A stretch of DNA of 64,000 bases from Nocardia terrae (GCF_009760405.1 NZ_WRPP01000004.1:682001-746000), one strand, 5' to 3'. Shown: positions 36,290 to 45,237, counted from the stretch's first letter. The notes: generated from the letters alone by a model not told the origin. Numbers and translations are program-made.

Positions 36290-37348
36290 GTGGTGAGCAT
36301 TGCAATCAATAAGGGTCATCAAAATATTGCGATGCTCGGCATCGGCGCTTACCGGCCCCAGCGCCTGGTCAGCAACGCCGAGGTATGCGAGGTTCTGGAC
36401 TCCACCCCGGAGTGGATCTTCGAGCGCACCGGCATTCACAATCGGCGCTGGATCTCCGGCGACGAGACGCTGCGCACCATGGCGGTGGCGGCGGGCAACC
36501 GGGCGCTGAACAACACCGGCATCGATCGCTCCAAGATCGGCGCGCTCATCTTCTGCACCTCCAGCTGGCTCAAGCTGACCCCGCACGGTGCGCCGACGGT
36601 GGCCGCCGACCTCGGCATGAACGGCATCCCGGCCTTCGACCTGACCTCCGGCTGCGGCGGTTTCGGCTACGGCCTGGGTGTCGCCACCGACATGATCCGC
36701 TCCGGCTCGGCCGAATACATCCTGGTCATCGGCGCGGAAACGATGACCGTGGGCCTGGATCCGAAGGACCGCGGCACCGCCATGATCTTCGGCGACGGTG
36801 CGGGCGCGGTCGTGGTCGGACCCAGCGAGGAGAACGGCATCTCGCCGACCGTGTGGGGCTCCGACGGCGAGAACGCCGAGGCCATCGCCCAGGACGTGGA
36901 CTTCCTGGAGTTCATGAACAAGGCGCAGCGGCTGCAGGGCACCGACCCCGAGGTCGAGCCGGTGGGGCGGATGTCGCTGCACATGGAGGGCCCCAAGGTC
37001 TTCCGCTGGGCCGCGGTCACCCTGCCGCGCGCGCTGTCCAGCGCCATCGAGCTGTCCGGCGTGGCGAAGGAAGACATCGAGATCTTCATCCCGCACCAGG
37101 CCAATGCCCGGATCAACGAGCTCATGAAGAAGAATCTCGGCCTCGCCGACGACATTCCGATGGCCAATGACATCGAGAACACCGGCAACACCTCGGCCGC
37201 CTCGATTCCGCTGGCCATGGAGGAGATGCTGGTGAGCGGCAAGGCCAAGGGCGGTCAGCTGGCGCTGCTGCTCGGCTTCGGCGCGGGCCTGTCCTACGCG
37301 GGCCAGGTCGTGGTGCTGCCGCCGGCTCCGGCCGAACCCAGCTTCTGA
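36290..37348 (+). CDS. fabH: 3-oxoacyl-ACP synthase III (FabH-like)
   Basis: 352 residues. The KAS III triad is Cys122 (LTSGCGGFGYG), His269 (IPHQANARI) and Asn300 (ENTGNTSAAS). It condenses an acyl-CoA with malonyl-ACP; in this order of bacteria such enzymes feed fatty or mycolic acid synthesis, though paralogues may serve secondary metabolism. Two adjacent GTGs (36290, 36293) are possible starts; the N-terminus then aligns with mycobacterial FabH. The pocket selectivity is not readable. Its stop overlaps the next start by one base. Confidence 0.9.
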   Translation: MVSIAINKGHQNIAMLGIGAYRPQRLVSNAEVCEVLDSTPEWIFERTGIHNRRWISGDETLRTMAVAAGNRALNNTGIDRSKIGALIFCTSSWLKLTPHGAPTVAADLGMNGIPAFDLTSGCGGFGYGLGVATDMIRSGSAEYILVIGAETMTVGLDPKDRGTAMIFGDGAGAVVVGPSEENGISPTVWGSDGENAEAIAQDVDFLEFMNKAQRLQGTDPEVEPVGRMSLHMEGPKVFRWAAVTLPRALSSAIELSGVAKEDIEIFIPHQANARINELMKKNLGLADDIPMANDIENTGNTSAASIPLAMEEMLVSGKAKGGQLALLLGFGAGLSYAGQVVVLPPAPAEPSF

Positions 37349-38034
37349 TGGCCCGCCCTTTCCGTGCCGCGTTCGTCGGCGCGGCGGCGGTGACCGTGTT
37401 CGGCGCGGTCACCGGACGTGAGAAATTGCAGTGGGCGGCAAAGCCTTTGCTGATGCCGCTGCTGGCCGCGGATGTGGTCGTGAACGGCACGTATCTCGAT
37501 CGCGCCGATCGCACGGTGCTGCTCGGATCCTTGGCCGCCGCGACCGTCGGCGACGTCCTGCTCATCGACCCCGACGATGATCGCCGATTGATAGCGGGCG
37601 CTTCGTCTTTCGCGGCCATGCAGACCGGGTACTCGTGGCTGTGGTTCCGGCGCGGCGGTCGGCCGCGCGCGCAGATCGCGGTGCCGCGGGTGGCGGCGTG
37701 GCTGGGCGCGGCGACGCTGATGCGCTTCAGGGCGCCGACGGTCGCGATTCCGCTCACCGCCTACGGTGCGACCCTGGGCACGGCGGCGACGCTGGCCTCG
37801 GATCCGGACCTGGCGCGGGACGCGAAGAATATCGCGGGCGTGAATGTTCCGAATGCCGACCCGCGCAGCCGATTGGGTGTGGGCGCGCTGCTGTTCACCC
37901 TGTCCGACGGATTGATCGTGCTGCGGCGCATTTTCGCGCGCGGTGAGAAGTCGCGCCGAATCACCGAAGGCGTCATTCTCGGCACTTACGCCGCCGCGCA
38001 ATACCTGCTCGCGGATCCCCGCGCACATCGTTAA
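37348..38034 (+). CDS. YhhN-family membrane protein (lysoplasmalogenase-like)
   Basis: 228 residues, largely hydrophobic with about six or seven membrane segments. Family marks are KPLLMPLLAADV near residue 32 and GSLAAATVGDVLLIDPDD near 62, where the acidic residues proposed as catalytic in lysoplasmalogenases lie. Eukaryotic YhhN members (TMEM86) hydrolyse vinyl-ether lysolipids; bacterial substrates are mostly unknown. The start ATG overlaps the KAS III stop (TGATG), suggesting coupling to lipid synthesis. Confidence 0.85.
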   Translation: MARPFRAAFVGAAAVTVFGAVTGREKLQWAAKPLLMPLLAADVVVNGTYLDRADRTVLLGSLAAATVGDVLLIDPDDDRRLIAGASSFAAMQTGYSWLWFRRGGRPRAQIAVPRVAAWLGAATLMRFRAPTVAIPLTAYGATLGTAATLASDPDLARDAKNIAGVNVPNADPRSRLGVGALLFTLSDGLIVLRRIFARGEKSRRITEGVILGTYAAAQYLLADPRAHR

Positions 38035-38080
38035 CCGAATCGGTGACTGTATCGGTCACCTGATCGGTCATAGAATTCGG
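38035..38080. repeat. Three 12-base tandem repeats between convergent genes
   Basis: ATCGGT recurs at 38039, 38051 and 38063, a 12-base period (ATCGGTGACTGT, ATCGGTCACCTG, ATCGGTCATAGA). Dyads overlap: CCGAAT / ATTCGG (38035-38040, 38075-38080) as outer arms and GGTGAC / GTCACC as an inner 6-base stem. It starts right after the YhhN stop and precedes the end of the convergent kinase gene. It may act as a weak terminator. Confidence 0.5.
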
Positions 38081-38143
38081 CCGAGGCGGTGCCCGCGCTG
38101 GCGAAAGCCGCGGCGACCACGGCCATGGGCAACGAGGCAAGTT

Positions 38144-39244
38144 CTATCGGATCGTGGTCACAGAATCGAGTAGCTCGTGGCCCGCATCGTATTGCGTCCA
38201 CCATGCGGTGTGTCCGAGAAAATAGTCGCTGTAGGCGATTTCGGCGTTCTTCGCATTGCCGCCGGGGATGACGCCGAGGAAGTAGTCGATTTCCGAGAGC
38301 TCGTATTCGCAATGGACGAGCGGCAACAGCGCCGGGAGGGCCCGGCGCTCGGCGGTCGTCAGCGGGCGCACCGATTCATAGCCCTCGAGCAGGGCTCGGA
38401 CCTGATCGAACCGCACATTCGCCGGGCCGCCGTCGCGAATCGAAATCCAGTCCACGGCACTGCGTTCGATGGCCGTGGCGAGATCGTGGACGGCGGTGGT
38501 GCGGTCGCAGAGGCCGAAATCGATGACCGAGGCGACGTCGTGGTCGTGCCAGAGCAGGTTGGTGCCGTGCCAGTCATTGTGCGTCCACAGCGGTTCCAGG
38601 TCGGGCAGCAGCGGCCGCAGGCGCTCGTAGGCCGGGAGGTGGACGCGTTCCATGTCCGCGCGCCAGTCGTGTTCGGCCAGGAACGCGCCCAGTGCGGGGC
38701 GTTCGAGGGCTCGGCGCGCCACGGCGGCGAGGGGATCGGGGGAGGAGAAGAGGGTGAATCCCGCGAGCAGCGGCCGGGCCGGGCGACTCGGGGCCTCGTA
38801 CCCGGCGGCGGCCAGGTGCAGCCTGGCCAGCATGTGCCCGGCGGCCGCCGACTCGTCGGGGGAACGGTAGGGCGACCAGGAGAAGACGCCCGCGTATGCA
38901 TCGACGCCGATTCCGAGTTCCTGTACCTCGTAGGCGAATTCGCCGTGATCCAGGCTGCGCCGTACGCCAGGCACCGGAATCCCGCCCGCGCGCAGGTGAG
39001 CCATGAACCGGTGTTCCTCGCCGAGCGCGGCCGCGTCCCGCAGGGTCCGCGGCAGCCGCTTGACGATGACGTCACGCCCGTCCGGCAGTCGCACCCGCGC
39101 GGTGGCCGAGAGCGGCCGGGGGCTGCGCCAGGTGATGGCCGCGTCCGCGCCCAGCACCGCGTCCACCTCGGCGGAAGTCAGTGCGGGCCAATCGGGTTCG
39201 ACGAGCTCGTCGAACCCCATGCCGTAGACGCGGCCGTCGGTCAT
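38144..39244 (-). CDS. APH-family small-molecule kinase
   Basis: 366 residues with the aminoglycoside phosphotransferase/choline kinase fold: a phosphate-loop region (RPLSATARVRLPDGRDVIVKRL), catalytic loop HNDWHGTN and metal-binding IDFG. The fold covers kinases for antibiotics, choline, thiamine, homoserine and sugars. The start ATG overlaps the stop of the NCS1 permease gene (ATGA), so both are translated together; the natural reading is that it phosphorylates what the permease imports. Resistance to an aminoglycoside is possible but not supported by context. Confidence 0.85.
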   Translation of the reverse strand: MTDGRVYGMGFDELVEPDWPALTSAEVDAVLGADAAITWRSPRPLSATARVRLPDGRDVIVKRLPRTLRDAAALGEEHRFMAHLRAGGIPVPGVRRSLDHGEFAYEVQELGIGVDAYAGVFSWSPYRSPDESAAAGHMLARLHLAAAGYEAPSRPARPLLAGFTLFSSPDPLAAVARRALERPALGAFLAEHDWRADMERVHLPAYERLRPLLPDLEPLWTHNDWHGTNLLWHDHDVASVIDFGLCDRTTAVHDLATAIERSAVDWISIRDGGPANVRFDQVRALLEGYESVRPLTTAERRALPALLPLVHCEYELSEIDYFLGVIPGGNAKNAEIAYSDYFLGHTAWWTQYDAGHELLDSVTTIR

Positions 39245-40563
39245 CCGCGCCGGAACCGGACCAGGAGCGCGGTCACCGCCGCGGCCGCCAGGAAGGAGTA
39301 CAGCGAGGCCGAGGACCACCAGCCGGGATGGATGTGGAGAGTGTCCTGCGCATTGGTCCAGAACTTCGTCCACCAGCCGATCGAGCCGGGATTGAACAGC
39401 TGATAGGTGACGAAGCCGATCGCCCAGGGCAGCAGCATGAGTGGCCGGGTGGGTGCGTTCTCGGTGAGGTTCCAGCCCGTCCGACCACGGCCGAAGAAAT
39501 AGTCGACGATCAGCACCGCGCACAGCGGCACGAAGACCGAACCGATCAGCACCAGGAAGTTGGCGTAGTTGCTGAAGTCGCGCACCGGCAGCGCCAGGAG
39601 GGTGACGATCAGGCCGACCAGACCGGCCAGCAGGCGGCGGTCCACCCGGGGCAGCAGGTTCTGGATGGACATGGCGGTCGAATAGATATTGGCGAAGGAC
39701 TGATCCGATTCGCGCAGCACCAGGACCGCGAAGAACACCCAGCCCGCGGCCACACCGAGAAAAGTGTCGAAGATGTTGTCGGCATTGCCCGCGTGCAGGA
39801 TCGCGAGGATGCCGAGGCCGTAGCACCAGATCTGGGCGACGGAGTAGCCGGTCACGGTGGCCCCGGCGGCGGTTTTCGCCGAGCGGGAGTGCCGGGTGTA
39901 GTCGGCGGCCAGCGGCACGAAGGAGATCGATACCGCGAGGGTGCTGTCGACGGCGGGCCAGAAGCCGCTCCAGCTGGTGCCGGTGGGTAGCGGAATCGGT
40001 TGCCGCAGTAGCTGAACGGTGAAGTAGATCAGGGCGATGGCCACTGCCACCGAGACATACTTGCGCAGCGCCCGCACCGCGGACAGCGGCCAGATGGCCA
40101 TGACGGTGGACAGCACACCGGCCGCGACGATGACGATCCAGTGCGGCACCTTGTCGTGGGTGAGCGCCGAGACGCCGAGGGTGATGACGGTGAGCTCGTA
40201 CACGCCCCACCCGATGCACTGCACGATGTTGGCGACCGTCGGGACATACGACAGTCGTGTGCCGAACAGTCCTCGCAGCACCGCCATGGCGGGTGCGCCG
40301 GTGCGTGAACCGATGGCGGCGGGTCCGGCCACCATGGCCGAGCCGATCACCGTGCCGACCACGGTCGCCAGCAGCGCGCCGATGAGCGGCAGGCGCGAGC
40401 CCTCGGTGGGCGAGAGCACGACCGCCGCACCGCTGAACCCGATGAGACTGACCCCGATGTTCAGCCAGAACGCCGCCTGATCGGTGAACCCCAGCGTGCG
40501 CGGCGGCTCGGTGTCGAGCACCAGCGGCGCTTCTCTGTGGTCCTGCTTCTCGACGATCGTCAT
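39241..40563 (-). CDS. NCS1-family nucleobase/thiamine-precursor permease
   Basis: 440 residues with about 12 membrane spans. Start is the ATG at 40563. NCS1 marks include the N-terminal GFTDQAAFWLNIGVSLIGFSGAAV and FVPLAADYTRHSRSAKTAAGATVTGYS in the middle. NCS1 transporters move cytosine, allantoin, hydantoins, thiamine or its pyrimidine precursor (CytX type); the CytX-like N-terminus favours a pyrimidine-type substrate but cannot settle it. The 4-base overlap with the kinase gene is the main functional clue. A terminator separates it from the next upstream gene. Confidence 0.85.
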   Translation of the reverse strand: MTIVEKQDHREAPLVLDTEPPRTLGFTDQAAFWLNIGVSLIGFSGAAVVLSPTEGSRLPLIGALLATVVGTVIGSAMVAGPAAIGSRTGAPAMAVLRGLFGTRLSYVPTVANIVQCIGWGVYELTVITLGVSALTHDKVPHWIVIVAAGVLSTVMAIWPLSAVRALRKYVSVAVAIALIYFTVQLLRQPIPLPTGTSWSGFWPAVDSTLAVSISFVPLAADYTRHSRSAKTAAGATVTGYSVAQIWCYGLGILAILHAGNADNIFDTFLGVAAGWVFFAVLVLRESDQSFANIYSTAMSIQNLLPRVDRRLLAGLVGLIVTLLALPVRDFSNYANFLVLIGSVFVPLCAVLIVDYFFGRGRTGWNLTENAPTRPLMLLPWAIGFVTYQLFNPGSIGWWTKFWTNAQDTLHIHPGWWSSASLYSFLAAAAVTALLVRFRRG

Positions 40564-40638
40564 GTCGAGGATGCTACGGCCCGGATCAGGCAAAACCGGC
40601 AGCCAGGTGGCGCGCAGCGACCGCTCTGATATCTCAAA

Positions 40639-40669
40639 CGTGCCCGCCGCACAGAGTGCGGCGGGCACG
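40639..40669 (-). terminator. Intrinsic terminator of the leftward membrane-protein gene
   Basis: CGTGCCCGCCGCA / TGCGGCGGGCACG form a perfect 13-base stem with a 5-base loop. Read leftward it is followed by TTT, and it lies 24 bases after the stop of the gene at 40693-41139. Confidence 0.85.
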
Positions 40670-40692
40670 AGAGCTGAGAGAGTACATCCGAG

Positions 40693-41139
40693 TCACAGGC
40701 AGAGCATGATGCGGTCGCGGTTGGCCGGGTCGACGCGAATCGAAAGCGTGCCGCCCACAGCGATTCTCGGTTTCACCACCGGTTCCACGTCGAAGACGAT
40801 GCTGCCGTAGTAGGTCTCCGACCCCGGCACCACCAGTTCGAGATCGAGTTCGGTGATCTCGGTGCAGTGGTCGGTGCGCTGGAGCGGATGGACGGCTTCG
40901 ATGTTCGCCCAGCCCTCCAGCCCGTGGCGGCGCAGCCGCCGGTCCGAGCGGGACGGGCGTTGGGCCAACATCATGCCGAGACCCAGGAAGGTTCCGAAGA
41001 GACCGACCAGTGTGACGATTTGAACCGGCAATGTTCCGGGTGGGGTGAGCGGGACCAGCCAACCCAGCCAACACCCGAGAGCGACCAGATAGGCGGCCGT
41101 CACTCCGAGCACGGTTCGAACTATGCGCGCGTGGTCCAT
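40693..41139 (-). CDS. Small two-span membrane protein
   Basis: 148 residues from the ATG at 41139, with GGAGGG five bases upstream. Two hydrophobic segments (AAYLVALGCWLGWLVPL, about 15-31; IVTLVGLFGTFLGLGMML, about 41-58) precede a soluble domain with LELVVPGSETYYGSIVFDVEP that resembles DUF3592-type beta domains. Unknown function. It is monocistronic with its own terminator. Confidence 0.78.
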   Translation of the reverse strand: MDHARIVRTVLGVTAAYLVALGCWLGWLVPLTPPGTLPVQIVTLVGLFGTFLGLGMMLAQRPSRSDRRLRRHGLEGWANIEAVHPLQRTDHCTEITELDLELVVPGSETYYGSIVFDVEPVVKPRIAVGGTLSIRVDPANRDRIMLCL

Positions 41140-41230
41140 GACACCCTCCAACCACGGCTTACGGAACTCCAGGATAGTCCCGAATTTCGTATCAGGTGGC
41201 AGAACCCGCGAGGTCAGGGGCGGTATGGCG

Positions 41231-41842
41231 TCAGACCGACGCGCCGGAGGCGCGAAGCGCGGTGAGTGCGTCGAGGTCGAGTGGCAGGTTCAGTTCGTCG
41301 AGTTCGAGGGTGACCTGTCCGGCGTACTCACCGGTCGGCACGTAGCGACCGTCCCGCAGCCGGTGCGTCAGCAACCGCAGCGAATTCTCGGTCTCCAGCA
41401 GCCAGTAGTGCTCGATCCCCGCCGCCGCGTACTCGGCGAACTTCATGATCCGATCGACCCGCCGCGAACCCGGCGAGACGATCTCGATGGCGGCCAGGAC
41501 ATCCCCGGGCCATACCCGGGTGGCGTGTTCGGCGCCCGCCGCACCGCCCACGATCAGCACATCCGGCACCCGCACCGTCGGCGGCGAGCCCTCGTCGATG
41601 ATCAATTCGATGCGCGCCATGGCCGCCACCCGCCGCGGCAGCGCCCGCTCCAATTGGGCGGCCAGCCGCCACACCGCGAGCTGATGCCGGGGCGGCTGCG
41701 GCGCGACCACGAGCACGCCGTCCACCAGTTCGCGGCAGTGCTTGTTGTTCTCGGGCAGCAGCGACCACTCGGCAATGGTCAGCAGGTGATTCGGCCAGTA
41801 TTCAACCGATTTCAGCAATTCCGCGGAACTCGACCGAGTCAT
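41231..41842 (-). CDS. Uma2-family (DUF820) PD-(D/E)XK nuclease-fold protein
   Basis: 203 residues. The restriction-endonuclease-like core is visible: VRVPDVLIVGG (metal-binding Asp) and AIEIVSPGSRRVDRIMKFAEYAAAGIEHYWLLE (Glu, Ser-Pro-Gly-Ser, Lys and the closing helix). Uma2 proteins are abundant in actinobacteria and cyanobacteria; their biological role is unsettled (often called putative restriction endonucleases). No methylase or toxin-antitoxin partner lies beside it. Confidence 0.88.
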   Translation of the reverse strand: MTRSSSAELLKSVEYWPNHLLTIAEWSLLPENNKHCRELVDGVLVVAPQPPRHQLAVWRLAAQLERALPRRVAAMARIELIIDEGSPPTVRVPDVLIVGGAAGAEHATRVWPGDVLAAIEIVSPGSRRVDRIMKFAEYAAAGIEHYWLLETENSLRLLTHRLRDGRYVPTGEYAGQVTLELDELNLPLDLDALTALRASGASV

Positions 41843-41882
41843 GCCCCCCAGTCTTCCACGCTCCGCAACCTCGCAGCGACGT

Positions 41883-42557
41883 TTAGCCTTTCAAGCGCAA
41901 AACCGCCAGCACGCGCCGATGATGCAGATCCGAGGGCGGCAATTCCAGTTTGGTGAAGATGTTGCCGATGTGCTTCTCGACCGCGCGCTCGGTCACCGTC
42001 AGTGCCTGCGCGATGGCCGAATTCGACAATCCCTGGGCCATGGATTCCAGCACCTCGCGCTCGCGCGGGGTCAGCCGGGCCAGCGAATCCTGTTGCCGGG
42101 CAGCGCCCATGAGCTGGCTCACTACCTCAGGATCCAGGGCGGTGCCGCCGGTGGCGACCCGGCGCAGCGCCTCGATGAAATCGGTTACATCGGCGACCCG
42201 GTCCTTGAGCAGGTAGCCGACGCCCCCGGCACCCGCGGCCAGCAGTTCGGTGGCATAACGGGTTTCGATCCATTGGGAGAACACCAGCACACCGGTGCCG
42301 GGATGGCCGCGGCGCAGGGCGAGCGCGGCCAGCAGGCCCTCATCGGTGAAGCTGGGCGGCATTCGGACGTCCACCACGGCCACGTCCGGCGCATGCTCTG
42401 CCACCGCGGAATACAGACCGGTCGCATCGCCGACCGTGGACACCACCTCGAAGCCACGCTCGGCGAGCAATGCGGTGAGACCGTCCCGCAAGATGGCGTT
42501 GTCCTCGGCGATCACCACGCGCAGCGGCGCGTTCGGGGCATCCATGTCCTCGATCAT
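41883..42557 (-). CDS. NarL/LuxR-family response regulator
   Basis: 224 residues. The receiver has acidic residues IAEDNA and phosphoacceptor Asp63 (AVVDVRMPP), Lys in YLLKDRV; the LuxR-type HTH is LTPREREVLESMAQGLSNSAIAQALTVTERAVEKHIGNIF. The start at 42557 overlaps the stop of the histidine kinase gene (ATGA), supporting both the start and their pairing. Target genes not visible; the DUF4190 gene divergent to the kinase is one candidate. Confidence 0.93.
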   Translation of the reverse strand: MIEDMDAPNAPLRVVIAEDNAILRDGLTALLAERGFEVVSTVGDATGLYSAVAEHAPDVAVVDVRMPPSFTDEGLLAALALRRGHPGTGVLVFSQWIETRYATELLAAGAGGVGYLLKDRVADVTDFIEALRRVATGGTALDPEVVSQLMGAARQQDSLARLTPREREVLESMAQGLSNSAIAQALTVTERAVEKHIGNIFTKLELPPSDLHHRRVLAVLRLKG

Positions 42558-43951
42558 CGCGGTCCCGCGATCGGCAACACCAGCGTGACCAGGGTCGGGC
42601 CACCGACCGGACTGTCCACGAACAGCGAGCCGTCCACCGAGCGCGCCCGTTGCGCCAGGCCCGAAAGCCCGCCCACCGCAACGGCTTCACCCGGCAGCTC
42701 GGCCGGTTGCAGCACGCCGCCCTGCCCGTTGTCGCGCACGGCCACCGACAGGCCGTCCTCCCCGGCGGGGAGCACGGCCACCCAGATCCGGGTCGCGGCA
42801 GCATGTTTCACCACATTGGTCAGCAATTCCGCGACCGAGAAGTAGGCGATGGCCTCGATGGCCGGGCTGGGCCGCACCGGCAGCAGCACCCGCAATTCCA
42901 CCGGTATGGCGCAGCGGGCGGCCAGGGTCTCGAGCGCCGGCTCCAGCCCGAGTTCCAGGGCGGGCGGATGAATGCCACGCACCAATTCCCGCAATTCGGC
43001 CAGCGCCTCCTTGGAGCCCGTGCGCGCCAGGGTGATGAGCTCGATGGCATCGCCGCCGGTCGCCATGCGCTCCTCGGCGCGGCCCAGCATCATGGCGATG
43101 CTCACCAGCCGCGCCTGGGTCCCGTCGTGCAGGTCACGTTCGAGACGGCGCAGCGTCGCGGCCGCGTCGTCGACCGCGACGCGGCGGCTCTCCCGCAATT
43201 CGGCCAACTGGTGATCGCGGGCGGTCGGGGTGAGCAGCCAGCGGGAGAGCAGACGATGCGGCAGGCACACGCCGCGAAAGAGCCACGGCAGCAGGAAAAA
43301 GCCGAGGACGCCGACGGCCCCGAAGCCGAGTACCCGCGGCCAGGTGTCGAGGTAGTAGTCGCCGAACTGGACCATCGAATGGTGCGGCACCCCTTGGGCA
43401 TCCACATTGACCGTGTTCCGTGTCGCCCACAGGATCGGGGACACGGCCACGAGGGCGGTGATGGCCACGATCATCAGCACGCCGTAACCGATGATCAGAC
43501 CGAACAGCACCTCGACGAGCAGGAACAGCAATGCCCGCCACGAAGTCCGATCGGTGAACGCGCTGCGCAGCCAGCCGATCAAACCGGGCCTGGGAGTGAA
43601 GGGCGGTGGCTCGGGCAGCGCCGCGTCCAGCAACACCGCGCCCAGCACCCGATAGACCTTCCCCCACACCCGGCCGCCCAGCAGCATTACCGCCAGCAGC
43701 GGTACGCCGATCACGAACAGCGACAGATACACGCTGACGCCGATGGCCAGGAACAGATACAGGGCGGCCAGGCCGCCGAGCACGAAAACAATGATCAGAT
43801 AGGCGAATTCCTTCCAGGTGCGAGCCCGGAAAGGCGTCGCCAGGAAGGTGATCAGCGCGTCGCGCGCTCCGCTGCCCCGCGGATTCGGTTGCGGTCCGGG
43901 CGGATCGAACGACAGGGTGGGAACGGCGGCTGTTTCGCTCATGTCTTCCAT
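42554..43951 (-). CDS. NarL-type sensor histidine kinase
   Basis: 465 residues. The N-terminal half is a membrane sensor domain with about four to six hydrophobic segments (LIIVFVLGGLAALYLFLAIG near residue 52; VLMIVAITALVAVSPIL near 158). The HisKA_3 helix bears the phosphorylated His275 (RDLHDGTQARLV), and the HATPase domain has AELLTNVVKH and a RDNGQGG loop. An ATG three codons further in (43942) is an alternative start. It signals to the coupled response regulator; the lack of a large external domain suggests it senses membrane or lipid state. Confidence 0.92.
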   Translation of the reverse strand: MEDMSETAAVPTLSFDPPGPQPNPRGSGARDALITFLATPFRARTWKEFAYLIIVFVLGGLAALYLFLAIGVSVYLSLFVIGVPLLAVMLLGGRVWGKVYRVLGAVLLDAALPEPPPFTPRPGLIGWLRSAFTDRTSWRALLFLLVEVLFGLIIGYGVLMIVAITALVAVSPILWATRNTVNVDAQGVPHHSMVQFGDYYLDTWPRVLGFGAVGVLGFFLLPWLFRGVCLPHRLLSRWLLTPTARDHQLAELRESRRVAVDDAAATLRRLERDLHDGTQARLVSIAMMLGRAEERMATGGDAIELITLARTGSKEALAELRELVRGIHPPALELGLEPALETLAARCAIPVELRVLLPVRPSPAIEAIAYFSVAELLTNVVKHAAATRIWVAVLPAGEDGLSVAVRDNGQGGVLQPAELPGEAVAVGGLSGLAQRARSVDGSLFVDSPVGGPTLVTLVLPIAGPR

Positions 43952-44035
43952 CGTCTCGTTGGCAGGTGTTCCGGGACGAGGGAGCAGACCCGTAAATGTT
44001 CGGTGTAGCCAGCACTACCCCCTAGCATTCTGCCC

Positions 44036-44500
44036 ATGACTTACGATCCGCCGCCGCCGGGTTGGGATCCGCAGAATCAGGCGTTCGACAAGCCGCCGCA
44101 GGACCACAACCCGCAACAGCCGCAGGGCTACGGCTACGGACAGCAGCCCGGTTACAACCAGGGCTATCCCCAGAACCCGGGTCATCCCCAGCCGGCGCCG
44201 GGTTACTACCCGCAGGGTTATCAGAGCTACTACGGCATGCCCGCGCAGGATCACCCGCAGGCCGTCACCATCCTCATCCTCGGCATCCTGAGTCTGGTGC
44301 TCTGTTCGCTCGTCGGACCGGTGGCGTGGGTGCTGGGCAGCCGGGCGCGCAAGGAGATCCGGGATTCGGGCGGGGCCATCGGCGGCGGTGGCATGGTCAC
44401 GGCCGGCTGGGTCTGCGGCATCGTCTCGTCCTGCCTGATGATCGGCGCGATCGTGTTCTTCGTGCTGCTCGCCGTCATCGGCGCGTTCGCCTCGCACTAG
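44036..44500 (+). CDS. DUF4190 small membrane protein with Pro/Gln/Tyr-rich N-terminus
   Basis: 154 residues. The first 72 are a disordered Pro/Gln/Tyr/Gly-rich tract. Two membrane spans then flank a conserved cytoplasmic loop (GSRARKEIRDSGGAIGGGGMVTAGWVCGI), the DUF4190 signature. A TAGCAT -10-like element ends seven bases before the ATG, so the message may be leaderless. It is divergent from the kinase gene and 19 bases before the RNA methylase gene. Unknown role. Confidence 0.85.
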   Translation: MTYDPPPPGWDPQNQAFDKPPQDHNPQQPQGYGYGQQPGYNQGYPQNPGHPQPAPGYYPQGYQSYYGMPAQDHPQAVTILILGILSLVLCSLVGPVAWVLGSRARKEIRDSGGAIGGGGMVTAGWVCGIVSSCLMIGAIVFFVLLAVIGAFASH

Positions 44501-44519
44501 CGGCTACTACCATCGCGGG

Positions 44520-45203
44520 GTGAGTTCCGCCCCGACCGACGACGAAGCGCTCGCCCCCGGCCCGACCGAATGGGGTGAGCATCCACACGGTGTCGGACCG
44601 TGGCGCGAGGAATTCGGCGCCGAGCCGCCCGACGATCCGCGCCTGGACCCCGAACTGCTCGCCCACGGCGACCGCCGCAATGTGGTGGACGCCTACCGGT
44701 ATTGGCGGCGCGAGGCCATCGTCGCCGATATCGACAGCCGTCGGCACCCCTTCCACGTGGCGATCGAGAACTTCGGGCACGACGCCAATATCGGCACGGT
44801 CGTGCGCACGGCGAACGCCTTCGCGGCGGCGGCCGTGCACATTGTCGGCCGCAAGCGCTGGAATCGGCGCGGCGCCATGGTCACCGATCGCTACCAGCAC
44901 GTCCGACACCACACCGACACCGGCGAGCTGCTGCGCTTCGCGGCGGCGGCAGGGTTGACCGTGGTGGCCGTGGACAATGTCCCGGGCTCGGTGCCGCTGG
45001 AAACCGCTACCCTGCCCCGCGATTGCCTGCTGCTGTTCGGCCAGGAAGGCCCCGGCGTCACCGAGGCCGCGAAAGCGGGCGCGCTGCTGACCGTTTCGAT
45101 CGCCCAGTTCGGCTCGACCCGCAGCATCAACGCGGGCGTCGCGGCGGGCATCGCCATGCACGCCTGGATTCGTCAGCACGCCGACCTCGGCAACGCGTGG
45201 TGA
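44520..45203 (+). CDS. SpoU/TrmH-family RNA 2'-O-methyltransferase
   Basis: 227 residues from a GTG. The three SPOUT motifs are plain: NFGHDANIGTVVRTANAF (motif 1), LLLFGQEGPGV (motif 2), SIAQFGSTRSINAGVAAGIAMHAW (motif 3). It forms a trefoil-knot SAM site and methylates a ribose in tRNA or rRNA; which RNA is not predictable. Rv0380c is the likely mycobacterial equivalent. It probably shares a transcript with the DUF4190 gene. Confidence 0.93.
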   Translation: MSSAPTDDEALAPGPTEWGEHPHGVGPWREEFGAEPPDDPRLDPELLAHGDRRNVVDAYRYWRREAIVADIDSRRHPFHVAIENFGHDANIGTVVRTANAFAAAAVHIVGRKRWNRRGAMVTDRYQHVRHHTDTGELLRFAAAAGLTVVAVDNVPGSVPLETATLPRDCLLLFGQEGPGVTEAAKAGALLTVSIAQFGSTRSINAGVAAGIAMHAWIRQHADLGNAW

Positions 45204-45237
45204 CATCCGACTCTCGGTAACAAATCAGCCACGAACG

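Noticed and set aside
38144..40219. A single long leftward frame joining the APH kinase to part of the permease region, suggesting a fusion
   Set aside because: The part beyond 39244 reads the permease gene in a wrong frame; the ATGA overlap shows two separate genes.
40564..40590. CCTGATCCGGG on the leftward strand before the NCS1 gene, resembling a TPP-riboswitch core
   Set aside because: The CTGAGA element, the pyrimidine-sensing loop and the supporting stems are absent; an 11-base match in GC-rich DNA is likely chance.
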